Positions 17,043 through 24,923 of a stretch of DNA of 64,000 bases are shown here, piece by piece. The first letter of the stretch is position 1; the number at the start of each line of letters is the position of its first letter. Source of the stretch: Massilia sp. PAMC28688 (lineage in GTDB: Bacteria; Pseudomonadota; Gammaproteobacteria; Burkholderiales; Burkholderiaceae_D); the NCBI RefSeq assembly GCF_019443445.1, contig NZ_CP080378.1, forward strand, positions 1,240,001 through 1,304,000, given 5' to 3'. The notes beneath the pieces were generated by a model. That model was not told the DNA's origin. It saw only the letters and a program-made list of their open reading frames with translations, and ran no database searches. The position numbers and the translations under genes are program-made.

Positions 17043-17210
17043 ATGAAGATGCGCAAAAAGGCCGACTTGCCGTGCAAGAACTGCACCGTATGCGGCCTGC
17101 CCTTCAGCTGGCGCAGGAAATGGCAGCGCGACTGGGACCAGGTCAAATACTGTTCCGAGCGCTGCCGCCGCGCCAGCCCCGCCTGCCTGCCGAGCACCCA
17201 GCATGCTTGA
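17043..17210 (+). CDS. DUF2256 small zinc-ribbon-like protein
   Basis: 55 residues, read from ATG 17043, six bases after the fasciclin stop. The sequence LPCKNCTVCGLPFSWRRKW then QVKYCSERCRR has four paired cysteines (C-x-x-C type) and is typical of DUF2256, a very small cysteine-rich family often encoded near photolyase/cryptochrome and SDR genes in proteobacteria. Its 3' end overlaps the SDR start by eight bases, so the two are coupled. Likely a zinc-binding cytoplasmic protein; function unknown. Confidence 0.85.
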   Translation: MKMRKKADLPCKNCTVCGLPFSWRRKWQRDWDQVKYCSERCRRASPACLPSTQHA

Positions 17211-17901
17211 CAGCCTGCCCGACCAGTTCCACGCCCTCGTGACCGGCGCCTCCGGTGCGCTTGGCCAGGCCTTTATCCAGCATCTGGCGCAAGATCCGCG
17301 CTGCGCGTCGGTGCAGGGGCTGCACCGCCAGTCCCATCCTGCCCTCGATTTTGCCGACGAAGACGGCATTGCCGGCGCGGCGCGCCAGCTCGCGGCCGGC
17401 CCTCCTCTGCACCTGATCATCAATGCCGCCGGGCTGTTGCACCGCGCCGACTTCATGCCCGAAAAGCGCCTGGACGACATGCATTACGCCCAGCTGCGCG
17501 CCACGTTTGAAGCCAACACCTTCGGTCCGGCCCTGCTGCTGCGCCACTTCACGCCACTGCTGGCCGACGGGCGCGCCATCATGGCCATGCTCTCGGCCCG
17601 GGTGGGCAGTATCGGCGACAACCGGCTGGGCGGCTGGTATAGCTACCGCGCCTCCAAGGCCGCGCTCAATATGCTGGTCAAAACGGCTGCCATCGAGGTG
17701 GCCCGCAGCAAGCCGGCCAGCATCCTGGTGGCGCTGCATCCCGGCACCGTGGCCTCACCCCTGTCGCAACCGTTTCGCAGTGCCGGCCGTGCGCGCCCGG
17801 CGCACGACGCCGCGCGCGACATGCTGCAGGTGCTCGACACGCTGCAGCCACAGGACTCCGGTTCGTTTCGCGCCTACGACGGCAGCTGCCTGCCCTGGTA
17901 G
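17203..17901 (+). CDS. short-chain dehydrogenase/reductase (C-factor-like)
   Basis: 232 residues from ATG 17203. Rossmann cofactor site TGASGALG near residues 14-21, the NAAG motif, and the catalytic Y-S-Y-R-A-S-K (tyrosine and lysine at YxxxK) are all intact; the serine of the triad is likely in MAMLSARVGS. The length and the pattern GDNRLGGWYSYRASKAALN place it with the CsgA/C-factor-like branch of SDR enzymes. Substrate unknown; NAD(P)-dependent reduction of a carbonyl is expected. Overlaps the DUF2256 gene and so belongs to the MerR-flanked operon. Confidence 0.88.
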   Translation: MLDSLPDQFHALVTGASGALGQAFIQHLAQDPRCASVQGLHRQSHPALDFADEDGIAGAARQLAAGPPLHLIINAAGLLHRADFMPEKRLDDMHYAQLRATFEANTFGPALLLRHFTPLLADGRAIMAMLSARVGSIGDNRLGGWYSYRASKAALNMLVKTAAIEVARSKPASILVALHPGTVASPLSQPFRSAGRARPAHDAARDMLQVLDTLQPQDSGSFRAYDGSCLPW

Positions 17902-17909
17902 CGCGTGGC

Positions 17910-18446
17910 TTACCACATCAGGTCGTCAGGAATCTGGAAAGCGGCGTAGGGATCGTCTTCCTCCACCACCGTGCTTTTCTTGTTGACGCGCACCACCAGC
18001 GAAGGATCGCGCTCGGCAATCTTGTCGGCGATTACGCGCGGCACCAGCTCGGTGCTGCCGCCCTGGCACACAATGACGAGGCGCCCCGCCACCAGGTGGC
18101 CCTGCACCGCGGGCGATACGTAGATGCGCTCGATTTTGCTCGCGTGCGTGAAATTATAGGCAACGTCGCCCTTGCCCTTGTCCTGGCGATTATTCTTTAC
18201 CAGCTGGGCAATCTGCGCCTCGATCGCCTTCTGGCGTGCCGCCGCATCGCGCTGGGCATTGAATTCGCGCGCGCGTTCGGCGTTCTGGCGCTGCAGCTCC
18301 AGCGCCGCCTGGCGCGTTTCGTCCACACTGAGGGTGCCGGTGCGACGCTCCACCTTCTTTTGCTTGATCTTGTCGTGATTGGCTTGCTTGACCTTGTTCT
18401 TGTCGACCAGGCCGGCTTTGAGCAATTGCTCCTGCAGGGAGACCAT
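17910..18446 (-). CDS. DUF2058 family protein (YaiL-like)
   Basis: 178 residues. N-terminal SLQEQLLKAGLVDKNKVKQA is the family hallmark, followed by a long charged helix rich in Arg, Gln and Ala, then a compact C-terminal domain with YNFTHASKIERIYVS and LVIVCQGGSTELVPRVIADKI. Relatives are annotated as nucleoprotein or polynucleotide-associated proteins; direct evidence for function is thin. GGAG nine bases before ATG 18446. It converges on the SDR gene, with only eight bases between the stops. Confidence 0.9.
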   Translation of the reverse strand: MVSLQEQLLKAGLVDKNKVKQANHDKIKQKKVERRTGTLSVDETRQAALELQRQNAERAREFNAQRDAAARQKAIEAQIAQLVKNNRQDKGKGDVAYNFTHASKIERIYVSPAVQGHLVAGRLVIVCQGGSTELVPRVIADKIAERDPSLVVRVNKKSTVVEEDDPYAAFQIPDDLMW

Positions 18447-18535
18447 GATAACTACTCCGTAAGTGGCTCGCGCCAGTGGAAAACCGCCAGCATAGCAAAT
18501 CCGCGCGGCTTTACCGCGCCGGCGCCCGCCCTGCT

Positions 18536-20647
18536 CTATAGCCCCGTCTTCGGCCAGGAAGGGCTGTTCATGGCGGGATCGCTGATGCTGTCGCGCCCCG
18601 TTTCAAGCCGGCCGGCAAAGCGGCGCACGTAGCCTGGCAGTTCTGGCAGGCGCACACTGAAGTCGTACCAGCCACCGCTGCCTTGCAGCGGCCAGCTGCG
18701 GCGTGCCTGCTGCCCCGGCGCCAGCGTGATCTGCCATGGCGTGGCCGCGGCCAGCGCATCGGCGTAGGCATTGGCATGGACGACGCATGCGCGCGCCGTC
18801 CCCCCGGGATTGTGCATGATCAAGTCCAGCGTGCCGCTGCCGCCATCGAGTTCCACGCTTACCTGGAACGGCGGCGCTGCCAGCGTACCGGCCACATGGC
18901 GGTGAAAGCCATTTGGGCCCAGGATCCACAGGTCATACGCCCCGTCCGGCGCATCCCAGCTGGCCGGCAGCCTGTGGCCCGCCCCCACCGTGTAACGGCG
19001 CGGCACCTGCGCCAGGCGCAAGCGGTCATAGACATGGCATACCGCCCCGGCCCGGCCCGCATTGGCCAGCAGCAGACTGATGGTGTTCCCGTCGCCGGGC
19101 GGGAGCTCGTGCACCGCCAGCGCATACGGCAGCGCGCGCGACGGCCTCGTCCCCGCTGCCTGGCGCGGCAACTGTGGCACAGCGGGCATGGGCGGCAGGC
19201 TGGCCTGGCCTATCTGCCGTGCGCGCTGCGCCCGCTCGGCGGTAGCGGGCAACAGGTGCACGAACGGACGGGGGTCGGGGTTGGCAAAATCGAAGGCACT
19301 GGTCAGGTCGCCGCACACGGCCCGCCGCCAGGGCGAAATATTCGGCTCCATCACCCCGAAGCGCACTTCCATGAACCTGATCAGCGAGGTGTGGTCAAAC
19401 ACTTGTGAATTGACCCAGCCGCCGCGGCTCCAGGGCGAGATGACCAGCATCGGCACGCGCGGGCCGAGTCCGTAAGGCCTGTGCATCAGGTCGTCGGCCT
19501 CGGTCGCTTCGGTGCTGCGCAGGTGATGGTATTCGCCCGCCGTGCTCACCGTGGACGCGCCGGCAAAGCGCGCCTTGGCCGGGTCGTTATCCCAATGCAG
19601 GCACGAAGGCACTGCAGGCGGCGGTACGTGGTCAAAAAAGCCATCGTTTTCATCAAACATGAGGAACAACACGGTCTTGCTCCACACTGCCGGGTTGCTG
19701 GCAAGGGCATCGATGACAGTGGCCGTATAGGCCGCGCCTTGCGCCGGGCTGGACGGGACCGGATGTTCCGATCCCTCGGCCGTGGCGATGATGTACGACA
19801 CCTGGGGCAGCGTGCCATCCTGCACATCCTGCCTGAGCCGGTCCAGGGTGCGCGTGGTGAGCGCCCGCTCGCGCAGGGCGCGCTGCACCGCATCAGGTGC
19901 GCTGGCGGCAGCCGCCTGCCGAAAGGCCCGGAAACCCACCAGCGGATTGTCGGTGTAATTGTCGCTCAGGTCCTGGTAAATCTGCCAGCTCACGCCGGCT
20001 GCCTGCAGCCGTTGCGGATAGGTGGTCCAGCTGTAGCCGCCCGCAGGATCGAAACCCAGGTGGTCATAGCTGTTGCCGATCACCGGACCGTGCCCCAGCT
20101 GGAACGGATCGTTGGTGCCGGTCCAGGCCATGACGCGGTTCGGATTGGTGCCGGCCTGGAGCGAACAGTGATAGGCATCGCACACGGTAAACAGGTCGGC
20201 CAGCGCACACTGGTAGGGCAGGTCGACGGCCGTGTAATGGCCCATCGCATGGCGCTGCTTGAAAGTGGGCCAGGCAGCGAGCCGGCCATGGTCCCACGCC
20301 CGCTGCGCATTGGGCCAGGTGTGGGGAGTGCCGAGCACCCGCATGGCCGAGAACGCTTGCGTGGTGTCCAGGTGAAAAGGTGCCACCCGGTCGGCGACCG
20401 CATCCCCGCTGTCGTTGCGCTGCAGCCAGACACTGCCCGCTGTGCCTGTCGTGTCCGCCACGGGGATGGTGAAGCGGTCGCCAAAACCGCGCACCCCGCG
20501 CAGGGTACCGAAATAATGATCAAACGAGCGATTTTCCTGCATCAGGATCACGATGTGCTGCACGTCCATGATGGTGCCGGCAGCCGCCACCCCTGCCCCG
20601 CCTTCTGTCTGTCGCATCCACGTCCTGATTGAAATCCTGTTAAGCAT
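18536..20647 (-). CDS. phosphocholine-specific phospholipase C
   Basis: 703 residues of the acid-phosphatase/phospholipase C superfamily. Conserved blocks: QHIVILMQENRSFDHYFGTL, FTVCDAYHCSLQAGTNPNR, WTTYPQRLQAAGVSWQIYQD, and the metal/active-site LFLMFDENDGFFDHVPPP. The C-terminal 230 residues contain two beta-rich DUF756-type repeats. These enzymes hydrolyse phosphatidylcholine and are normally exported by the Tat pathway. Here the N-terminus (MLNRISIRTWMRQ) has no twin-arginine signal or hydrophobic core before the catalytic domain, and none is seen in the other frames just upstream. Confidence 0.9.
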   Translation of the reverse strand: MLNRISIRTWMRQTEGGAGVAAAGTIMDVQHIVILMQENRSFDHYFGTLRGVRGFGDRFTIPVADTTGTAGSVWLQRNDSGDAVADRVAPFHLDTTQAFSAMRVLGTPHTWPNAQRAWDHGRLAAWPTFKQRHAMGHYTAVDLPYQCALADLFTVCDAYHCSLQAGTNPNRVMAWTGTNDPFQLGHGPVIGNSYDHLGFDPAGGYSWTTYPQRLQAAGVSWQIYQDLSDNYTDNPLVGFRAFRQAAAASAPDAVQRALRERALTTRTLDRLRQDVQDGTLPQVSYIIATAEGSEHPVPSSPAQGAAYTATVIDALASNPAVWSKTVLFLMFDENDGFFDHVPPPAVPSCLHWDNDPAKARFAGASTVSTAGEYHHLRSTEATEADDLMHRPYGLGPRVPMLVISPWSRGGWVNSQVFDHTSLIRFMEVRFGVMEPNISPWRRAVCGDLTSAFDFANPDPRPFVHLLPATAERAQRARQIGQASLPPMPAVPQLPRQAAGTRPSRALPYALAVHELPPGDGNTISLLLANAGRAGAVCHVYDRLRLAQVPRRYTVGAGHRLPASWDAPDGAYDLWILGPNGFHRHVAGTLAAPPFQVSVELDGGSGTLDLIMHNPGGTARACVVHANAYADALAAATPWQITLAPGQQARRSWPLQGSGGWYDFSVRLPELPGYVRRFAGRLETGRDSISDPAMNSPSWPKTGL

Positions 20648-20768
20648 TCCATTGTAACAACATGTTGCGCCCGCGCCGCGTCACGGATCCGCCACGCAAG
20701 CGCATGCCTGACCGTAGCGCGCTTGCTTTACACTACAACAGGCGGCAATGGGAAAAGGAGCGGGGTGG

Positions 20769-22943
20769 ATGGGCCAGGAGCGATACGAAGGCATTGATGA
20801 ACAGCGGCTGGCGCTGGTAATGGAAGCGGCCGGGCTGGACCTATGGGAAAATGATCTCGTCACCGGCGAAGTCACGCGCCAGGCCGTCAAGATTTACGGC
20901 GAACTCGGCTACAGCGACAGCGAAATCGGCGCCTTCATCGACAACATCTTTCGCATCATCCATCCCGACGATATCGACCGCATCAAGACTGCGCTGGCCG
21001 ATCATCTGGCTGGCAAGAGCGCCAACTACCAGTGCGAATTCCGGATTCGCGCGCGTGACGGCCGCTGGGTCTGGTACGCCAACCATGGCCGGCTGATGGA
21101 CGCGGCGGGCGGCGAGCGCGGTCACCGGCTGATCGGCGTGACCTTCAATATCGACCACCGGCGGCGGGAACAGGAACGCTTCCAGGAGCAGCAGCTCATG
21201 CTGCGCGAAAGCGAGCGGCGTCACCGCGAGCTGCTGGAAAACCTCCACACCGGCATTGTCGTGCACGCCCCCGACACCGCCATCACCTACAGCAATCCGC
21301 GCGCCGCGCAACTGCTGGGCCTGACGCCGGACACCATGCAGGGCAAGCTGGCCCACGACGCCGCCTTTGCCTTTGTCGACGAACAGGGCGAACCGATGCT
21401 GCCGCCGGCCTATCCGGTCACGCGCGTGCTGAAAAATCACGAGCCGCTCGAAGCGCTCGTGCTGGGTGTGCGCGACGCAGCAGCCAGGGTGCGCTGGCTG
21501 ATGGTGCATGCATTTCCCGAGTTTGACGCCGGCGGCCGGCTCAAACAAGTGGTCGTCAACTTCGACGACATATCGCCGCGCAAGCTGGCCGAAGAAAAAA
21601 TTCATCACCTCGCCTTCTTCGATGCCTTGACCGACCTGCCCAACCGCCGCCTGCTGATGAACCGGCTGCAGGCGGCCATCGCTGGCGCGGCGCGCACCCA
21701 CCGCTACGGCGCGGTGCTGTTCATCGACCTGGACAAATTCAAGACCATCAATGACGTCCTCGGGCATGGCATGGGCGACCAGATGCTCATTGAAGTGGCG
21801 ACCCGGGTGCGTGGCTGCGTGCGTGACACCGACACTGTCGCGCGCCTGGGCGGCGATGAATTCGTGGTGCTGCTGCCTGACCTGGACCAGGACCAGGGGG
21901 CAGCGTCGCAGAAGACGGCGCACATAGCCGAAAAAATCCGCCTTGCGCTGACCGATCCCTTCCAGCTTCACAACACCATGCACCACAGCTCGCCGAGCAT
22001 TGGCGCCAGCCTGTTTGCCGGCAGCGGAGACAGCGCCGAAGTGCTGCTGCGCCAGGCCGACATGGCCATGTACAAGGCCAAGGATGCCGGGCGCAACACC
22101 ATGCGGTTTTTCAGCGCCGCCATGCAGCTGGCGGTCGAAACCCACGCCGCGCTCGATGCCGACCTGCGGCACGCGGTCGCGCGCGGCCAGTTCAGCCTTC
22201 ATTACCAGCTGCAGGTCGACGCCGGCGGGCGGGCGCTGGGCGCCGAAGCGCTGCTGCGCTGGACCCATCCGGCGCGTGGGGCAGTGTCGCCCATGCAGTT
22301 CATCCCCATTGCCGAAGAAAGCTCGCTCATCATCGACATTGGCAACTGGGTGATCGACAGCGCCTGCGCCCAGCTTGGCGCATGGCACCGCGACGCACGG
22401 CTGCGGCACCTGACGCTGGCCGTCAACGTCAGCGCGCGCCAGTTCCACCAGGGCGACTTCGTGGCGCGGCTGGCGGCGGCGCTGGCGCGTCACCGGTTCG
22501 ACGTTTCCTGTCTCAAGCTGGAACTGACGGAAAGCGTGGTGTTGGGGGACGTGGCCGAAGTGGTGGTCAAGATGCGCGCCCTGCGCGCGCTGGGCGTGGG
22601 CCTGTCGATGGACGACTTCGGCACCGGTTACTCGTCGCTGTCGTATCTCAAGCAGCTGCCGCTGGATCAGATCAAGATCGACCAGAGCTTCGTGCGCGAC
22701 ATCAGCACCGACCCGACGGACGCGGTGATGGTCAAGACCATCATCGACCTGGCGCGCAACTTCCACCTGCACGTCATTGCCGAAGGTGTCGAAACCAAAG
22801 CGCAGCTGGCCTTCCTCCAGCGCCACGGCTGCAACGCCTACCAGGGCTACCTGTTCAGCAAACCCATCCCCGTCGACGCCTTTGAAGCGATGCTCCGCAC
22901 CTACCCCGAAACAATTTCCCCCAACCAGGGTCAGACCACTTAA
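20769..22943 (+). CDS. PAS-GGDEF-EAL cyclic-di-GMP protein
   Basis: About 724 residues; ATG 20769 chosen because AAGGAG ends nine bases before it. Order: PAS domain with PAC motif (about 20-135, HPDDIDRIK, RARDGRWVWYANHGR), second PAS (about 150-275), GGDEF with intact RLGGDEF, and EAL with EALLRW, NVSARQFHQ, LELTESVV, DDFGTGYSSLSYL and AEGVET all present. So both diguanylate cyclase and phosphodiesterase activities are possible. No membrane segments; cytoplasmic. The last codons and the TAA stop lie inside the repeat element that follows, so the C-terminus (SPNQGQTT) is probably not the ancestral one. Confidence 0.93.
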   Translation: MGQERYEGIDEQRLALVMEAAGLDLWENDLVTGEVTRQAVKIYGELGYSDSEIGAFIDNIFRIIHPDDIDRIKTALADHLAGKSANYQCEFRIRARDGRWVWYANHGRLMDAAGGERGHRLIGVTFNIDHRRREQERFQEQQLMLRESERRHRELLENLHTGIVVHAPDTAITYSNPRAAQLLGLTPDTMQGKLAHDAAFAFVDEQGEPMLPPAYPVTRVLKNHEPLEALVLGVRDAAARVRWLMVHAFPEFDAGGRLKQVVVNFDDISPRKLAEEKIHHLAFFDALTDLPNRRLLMNRLQAAIAGAARTHRYGAVLFIDLDKFKTINDVLGHGMGDQMLIEVATRVRGCVRDTDTVARLGGDEFVVLLPDLDQDQGAASQKTAHIAEKIRLALTDPFQLHNTMHHSSPSIGASLFAGSGDSAEVLLRQADMAMYKAKDAGRNTMRFFSAAMQLAVETHAALDADLRHAVARGQFSLHYQLQVDAGGRALGAEALLRWTHPARGAVSPMQFIPIAEESSLIIDIGNWVIDSACAQLGAWHRDARLRHLTLAVNVSARQFHQGDFVARLAAALARHRFDVSCLKLELTESVVLGDVAEVVVKMRALRALGVGLSMDDFGTGYSSLSYLKQLPLDQIKIDQSFVRDISTDPTDAVMVKTIIDLARNFHLHVIAEGVETKAQLAFLQRHGCNAYQGYLFSKPIPVDAFEAMLRTYPETISPNQGQTT

Positions 22944-23210
22944 ACGAGGCAAAATCAATTTCCTACAGGCGGGGTCAGACCACTTAAACGCCGCAAAAGC
23001 AACTTTTTTCCGCGCCGTATGGCAACAAATGGCGGAAAAATGCTGCCGCCGATGCATTAAATTGCGCACCGTCAGTTGTACAGGACATCAATCGCTCTTG
23101 ACCGCTTTTCTGCGGGGATACTTTTGGACGCGCGACGCCCGTGGATCCCCGTGCGGGGTCTGACTCTGCTTGCAGGACATTGATTTTCGATCGTTTAAGT
23201 GGTCTGACCC
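22928..23210. repeat. 283-bp element bounded by inverted repeats (MITE/REP-like)
   Basis: GGGTCAGACCACTTAAACG occurs at 22928-22946, again at 22972-22990, and in inverted form at 23192-23210. The spacer after the first copy (CAAAATCAATTTCCTACAGG) is matched by the inverted end, where rc reads GAAAATCAATGTCCTGCAAG followed by GTCAGACCCC. Thus about 55 bp are shared, in opposite orientation, at the two ends. Inside is a nine-bp hairpin TTTTTCCGC/GCGGAAAAA (23005-23040) and a CCCCGTGCGGGG stem (23147-23158). No ORF for a transposase. It contains the stop codon of the upstream gene. Confidence 0.7.
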
Positions 23211-23295
23211 TGGCGGTTGGAAACAAGCGGGGCGCGGGCAATCTTGTTGCCGGGATAGAATCCCTGGATTCGGCATTGCCGCCACTTTTCCCCGG

Positions 23296-24438
23296 ATGTT
23301 CATGCGCCCCTCAGCCTGCCTGCTCACACTCGTCGCCGCCCTGCCTTTTCATGCCCTCGCGGCCGATCAGGTGATCAGGATCGGCAGCGTCTCCCCGCTC
23401 AGCGGCCAGAGCGCGCACCAGGGCAAGGACACTGAAAACGGCGCCCGCATGGCCGTCGCCGACCTCAATGCGCGCGGCTTCACCATCAATGGCAAGAAGG
23501 TGCGCTTCGAACTGCTGGCCGAGGACGACGCCGCCGATCCCAAACAGGGCACCATGGCGGCCCAGAAGCTGATCGACGCGAAAGTGGCCGGCGTGGTCGG
23601 CCACCTCAATTCCGGCACCACGGTCCCCGCTTCCAAGCTCTATCACAGCGCCGGCATCGCCCAGATCTCGCCCGCCGCCACCACGCCTTACTACACGCGC
23701 CAGGGCTTCAACACGGCCTTCCGGGTGGTCGCCAACGACAGCAAGGTCGGCGCCACCCTTGGCAGCTACGCGGTCCGGCGCCTCAAGGCGCGCCGCATCG
23801 CGGTGATCGATGACCGCACCGCCTTCGGCCAGGGCCTGGCCGACGAATTCGTCAAGTCGGTGCGGCGCATCGGCGGCGCGGCCATTGTCAGCCGCCAGTT
23901 CACCCACGACAAGGCCACCGACTTCAATGCCATCCTCACCCAGGTCAAGTCGAAACAGCCAGACCTGATTTTCTATGGCGGCATGGATGCGGTGGCCGGC
24001 CCCATGCTCAAGCAGATGCAGGCACTGGCAATCCGGGTGCCGTTCGTGAGCGGCGATGGGGTGTGCTCGGAAAAGCTGCCGCAACTGGCGGCCGAGGGCC
24101 TGGGCGAGAACCGCGTCACCTGCGCCGTCGCCGGCGGCGTCACCGGCCCCCAGGAAAAAGGCATGGCCGACTTCACTGAACGCTATCGCAAGACCTACCA
24201 ACTGGAGCTGCAGACCTACGCCCCGTACGCCTACGATGCCGTGATGGTACTGGCCACGGCCATGCAGAACGCCAAGTCGGCGGACCCGGCGCGCTACCTG
24301 CCGGCCCTGGCCAAAATCCGCTATCAGGGCGTGACCGGCAACATCGCCTTTGACGCCAGGGGCGACCTGCGCAACGCGGCCATGACGCTGTACACCTACC
24401 GCGGCGGCAAGAAGACCAAGCTGGAGGTGCTGCGCTAG
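23296..24438 (+). CDS. branched-chain amino-acid-type ABC substrate-binding protein
   Basis: About 380 residues. Start at ATG 23296 or 23302; an open frame from inside the repeat element is not real. A signal peptide (CLLTLVAALPFHALAAD) precedes the mature periplasmic binding protein, which reads like LivJ/LivK: RIGSVSPLSGQSAHQGKD, ENGARMAVADLNARG, GHLNSGTTVPAS, and YAPYAYDAVMVLATAM. It would deliver leucine-type or other amino acids, or aromatic or amide ligands, to an ABC importer, but no permease or ATPase gene is adjacent, so it is an orphan. No clear promoter seen between it and the repeat. Confidence 0.9.
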   Translation: MFMRPSACLLTLVAALPFHALAADQVIRIGSVSPLSGQSAHQGKDTENGARMAVADLNARGFTINGKKVRFELLAEDDAADPKQGTMAAQKLIDAKVAGVVGHLNSGTTVPASKLYHSAGIAQISPAATTPYYTRQGFNTAFRVVANDSKVGATLGSYAVRRLKARRIAVIDDRTAFGQGLADEFVKSVRRIGGAAIVSRQFTHDKATDFNAILTQVKSKQPDLIFYGGMDAVAGPMLKQMQALAIRVPFVSGDGVCSEKLPQLAAEGLGENRVTCAVAGGVTGPQEKGMADFTERYRKTYQLELQTYAPYAYDAVMVLATAMQNAKSADPARYLPALAKIRYQGVTGNIAFDARGDLRNAAMTLYTYRGGKKTKLEVLR

Positions 24439-24566
24439 CCGTTGCGCCCATGCTGCACTTGCTGCGGCGCACGAAAAAAAGTTTCTACGGAGACTGTTTG
24501 GCTGTCGTATAGTCGCAACTGCGCTGCGCCGCTGCAGCGCTTGCTGACCCATTGCCGAGGATCCTG

Positions 24567-24881
24567 ATGAAGAAACCGTTCACCGTTGCTGCCCTGTCCC
24601 TGTCGCTCTCCTTGTCCCTGTCCTGCTCTGCCCTGGCCGCCCCGGATGCACCCACCCCTGCCAGGTCGGCGCAGCAGAACAAGATGGTCAGCTGTAACGC
24701 CGAGGCGGCCGGCAAAAAGGGGGAGGAGCGCAAGGCCTTCATGAAGCAGTGTCTGAGCGCGGCCCCGGTCACGAAAGCGACCGCGCAGCAGGAGAAGATG
24801 AAGACCTGTAACGCGGACGCCGCCGGCAAGAAGGGCGACGAGCGCAAAGCCTTCATGAAGACTTGCCTGAGCGCGAAATAA
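24567..24881 (+). CDS. PsiF-repeat periplasmic protein
   Basis: 104 residues from ATG 24567, with GAGGA six bases ahead; a second ATG 15 bases earlier is less likely. A signal peptide rich in Leu and Ser (LSLSLSLSLSCSALAA) is followed by two near-identical repeats of about 33 residues: KMVSCNAEAAGKKGEERKAF and KMKTCNADAAGKKGDERKAF, each with two cysteines (C-x(n)-CLS). These are PsiF domains, first described in a phosphate-starvation-induced gene of E. coli; role unknown. The duplication is visible at DNA level too. Confidence 0.88.
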   Translation: MKKPFTVAALSLSLSLSLSCSALAAPDAPTPARSAQQNKMVSCNAEAAGKKGEERKAFMKQCLSAAPVTKATAQQEKMKTCNADAAGKKGDERKAFMKTCLSAK

Positions 24882-24923
24882 GCAGCGCGCCAGCATTCGC
24901 CGTTTGCCCCCGCGCCCCGGTCC

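Noticed and set aside
20841..23069. 742-codon open frame on the minus strand
   Set aside because: Antisense to the PAS-GGDEF-EAL gene; high-GC third-position bias creates long reverse frames. No family match and it runs into the repeat element.
22991..23154. Hidden transposase fragment inside the repeat element
   Set aside because: Short frames there show no recognisable transposase residues.
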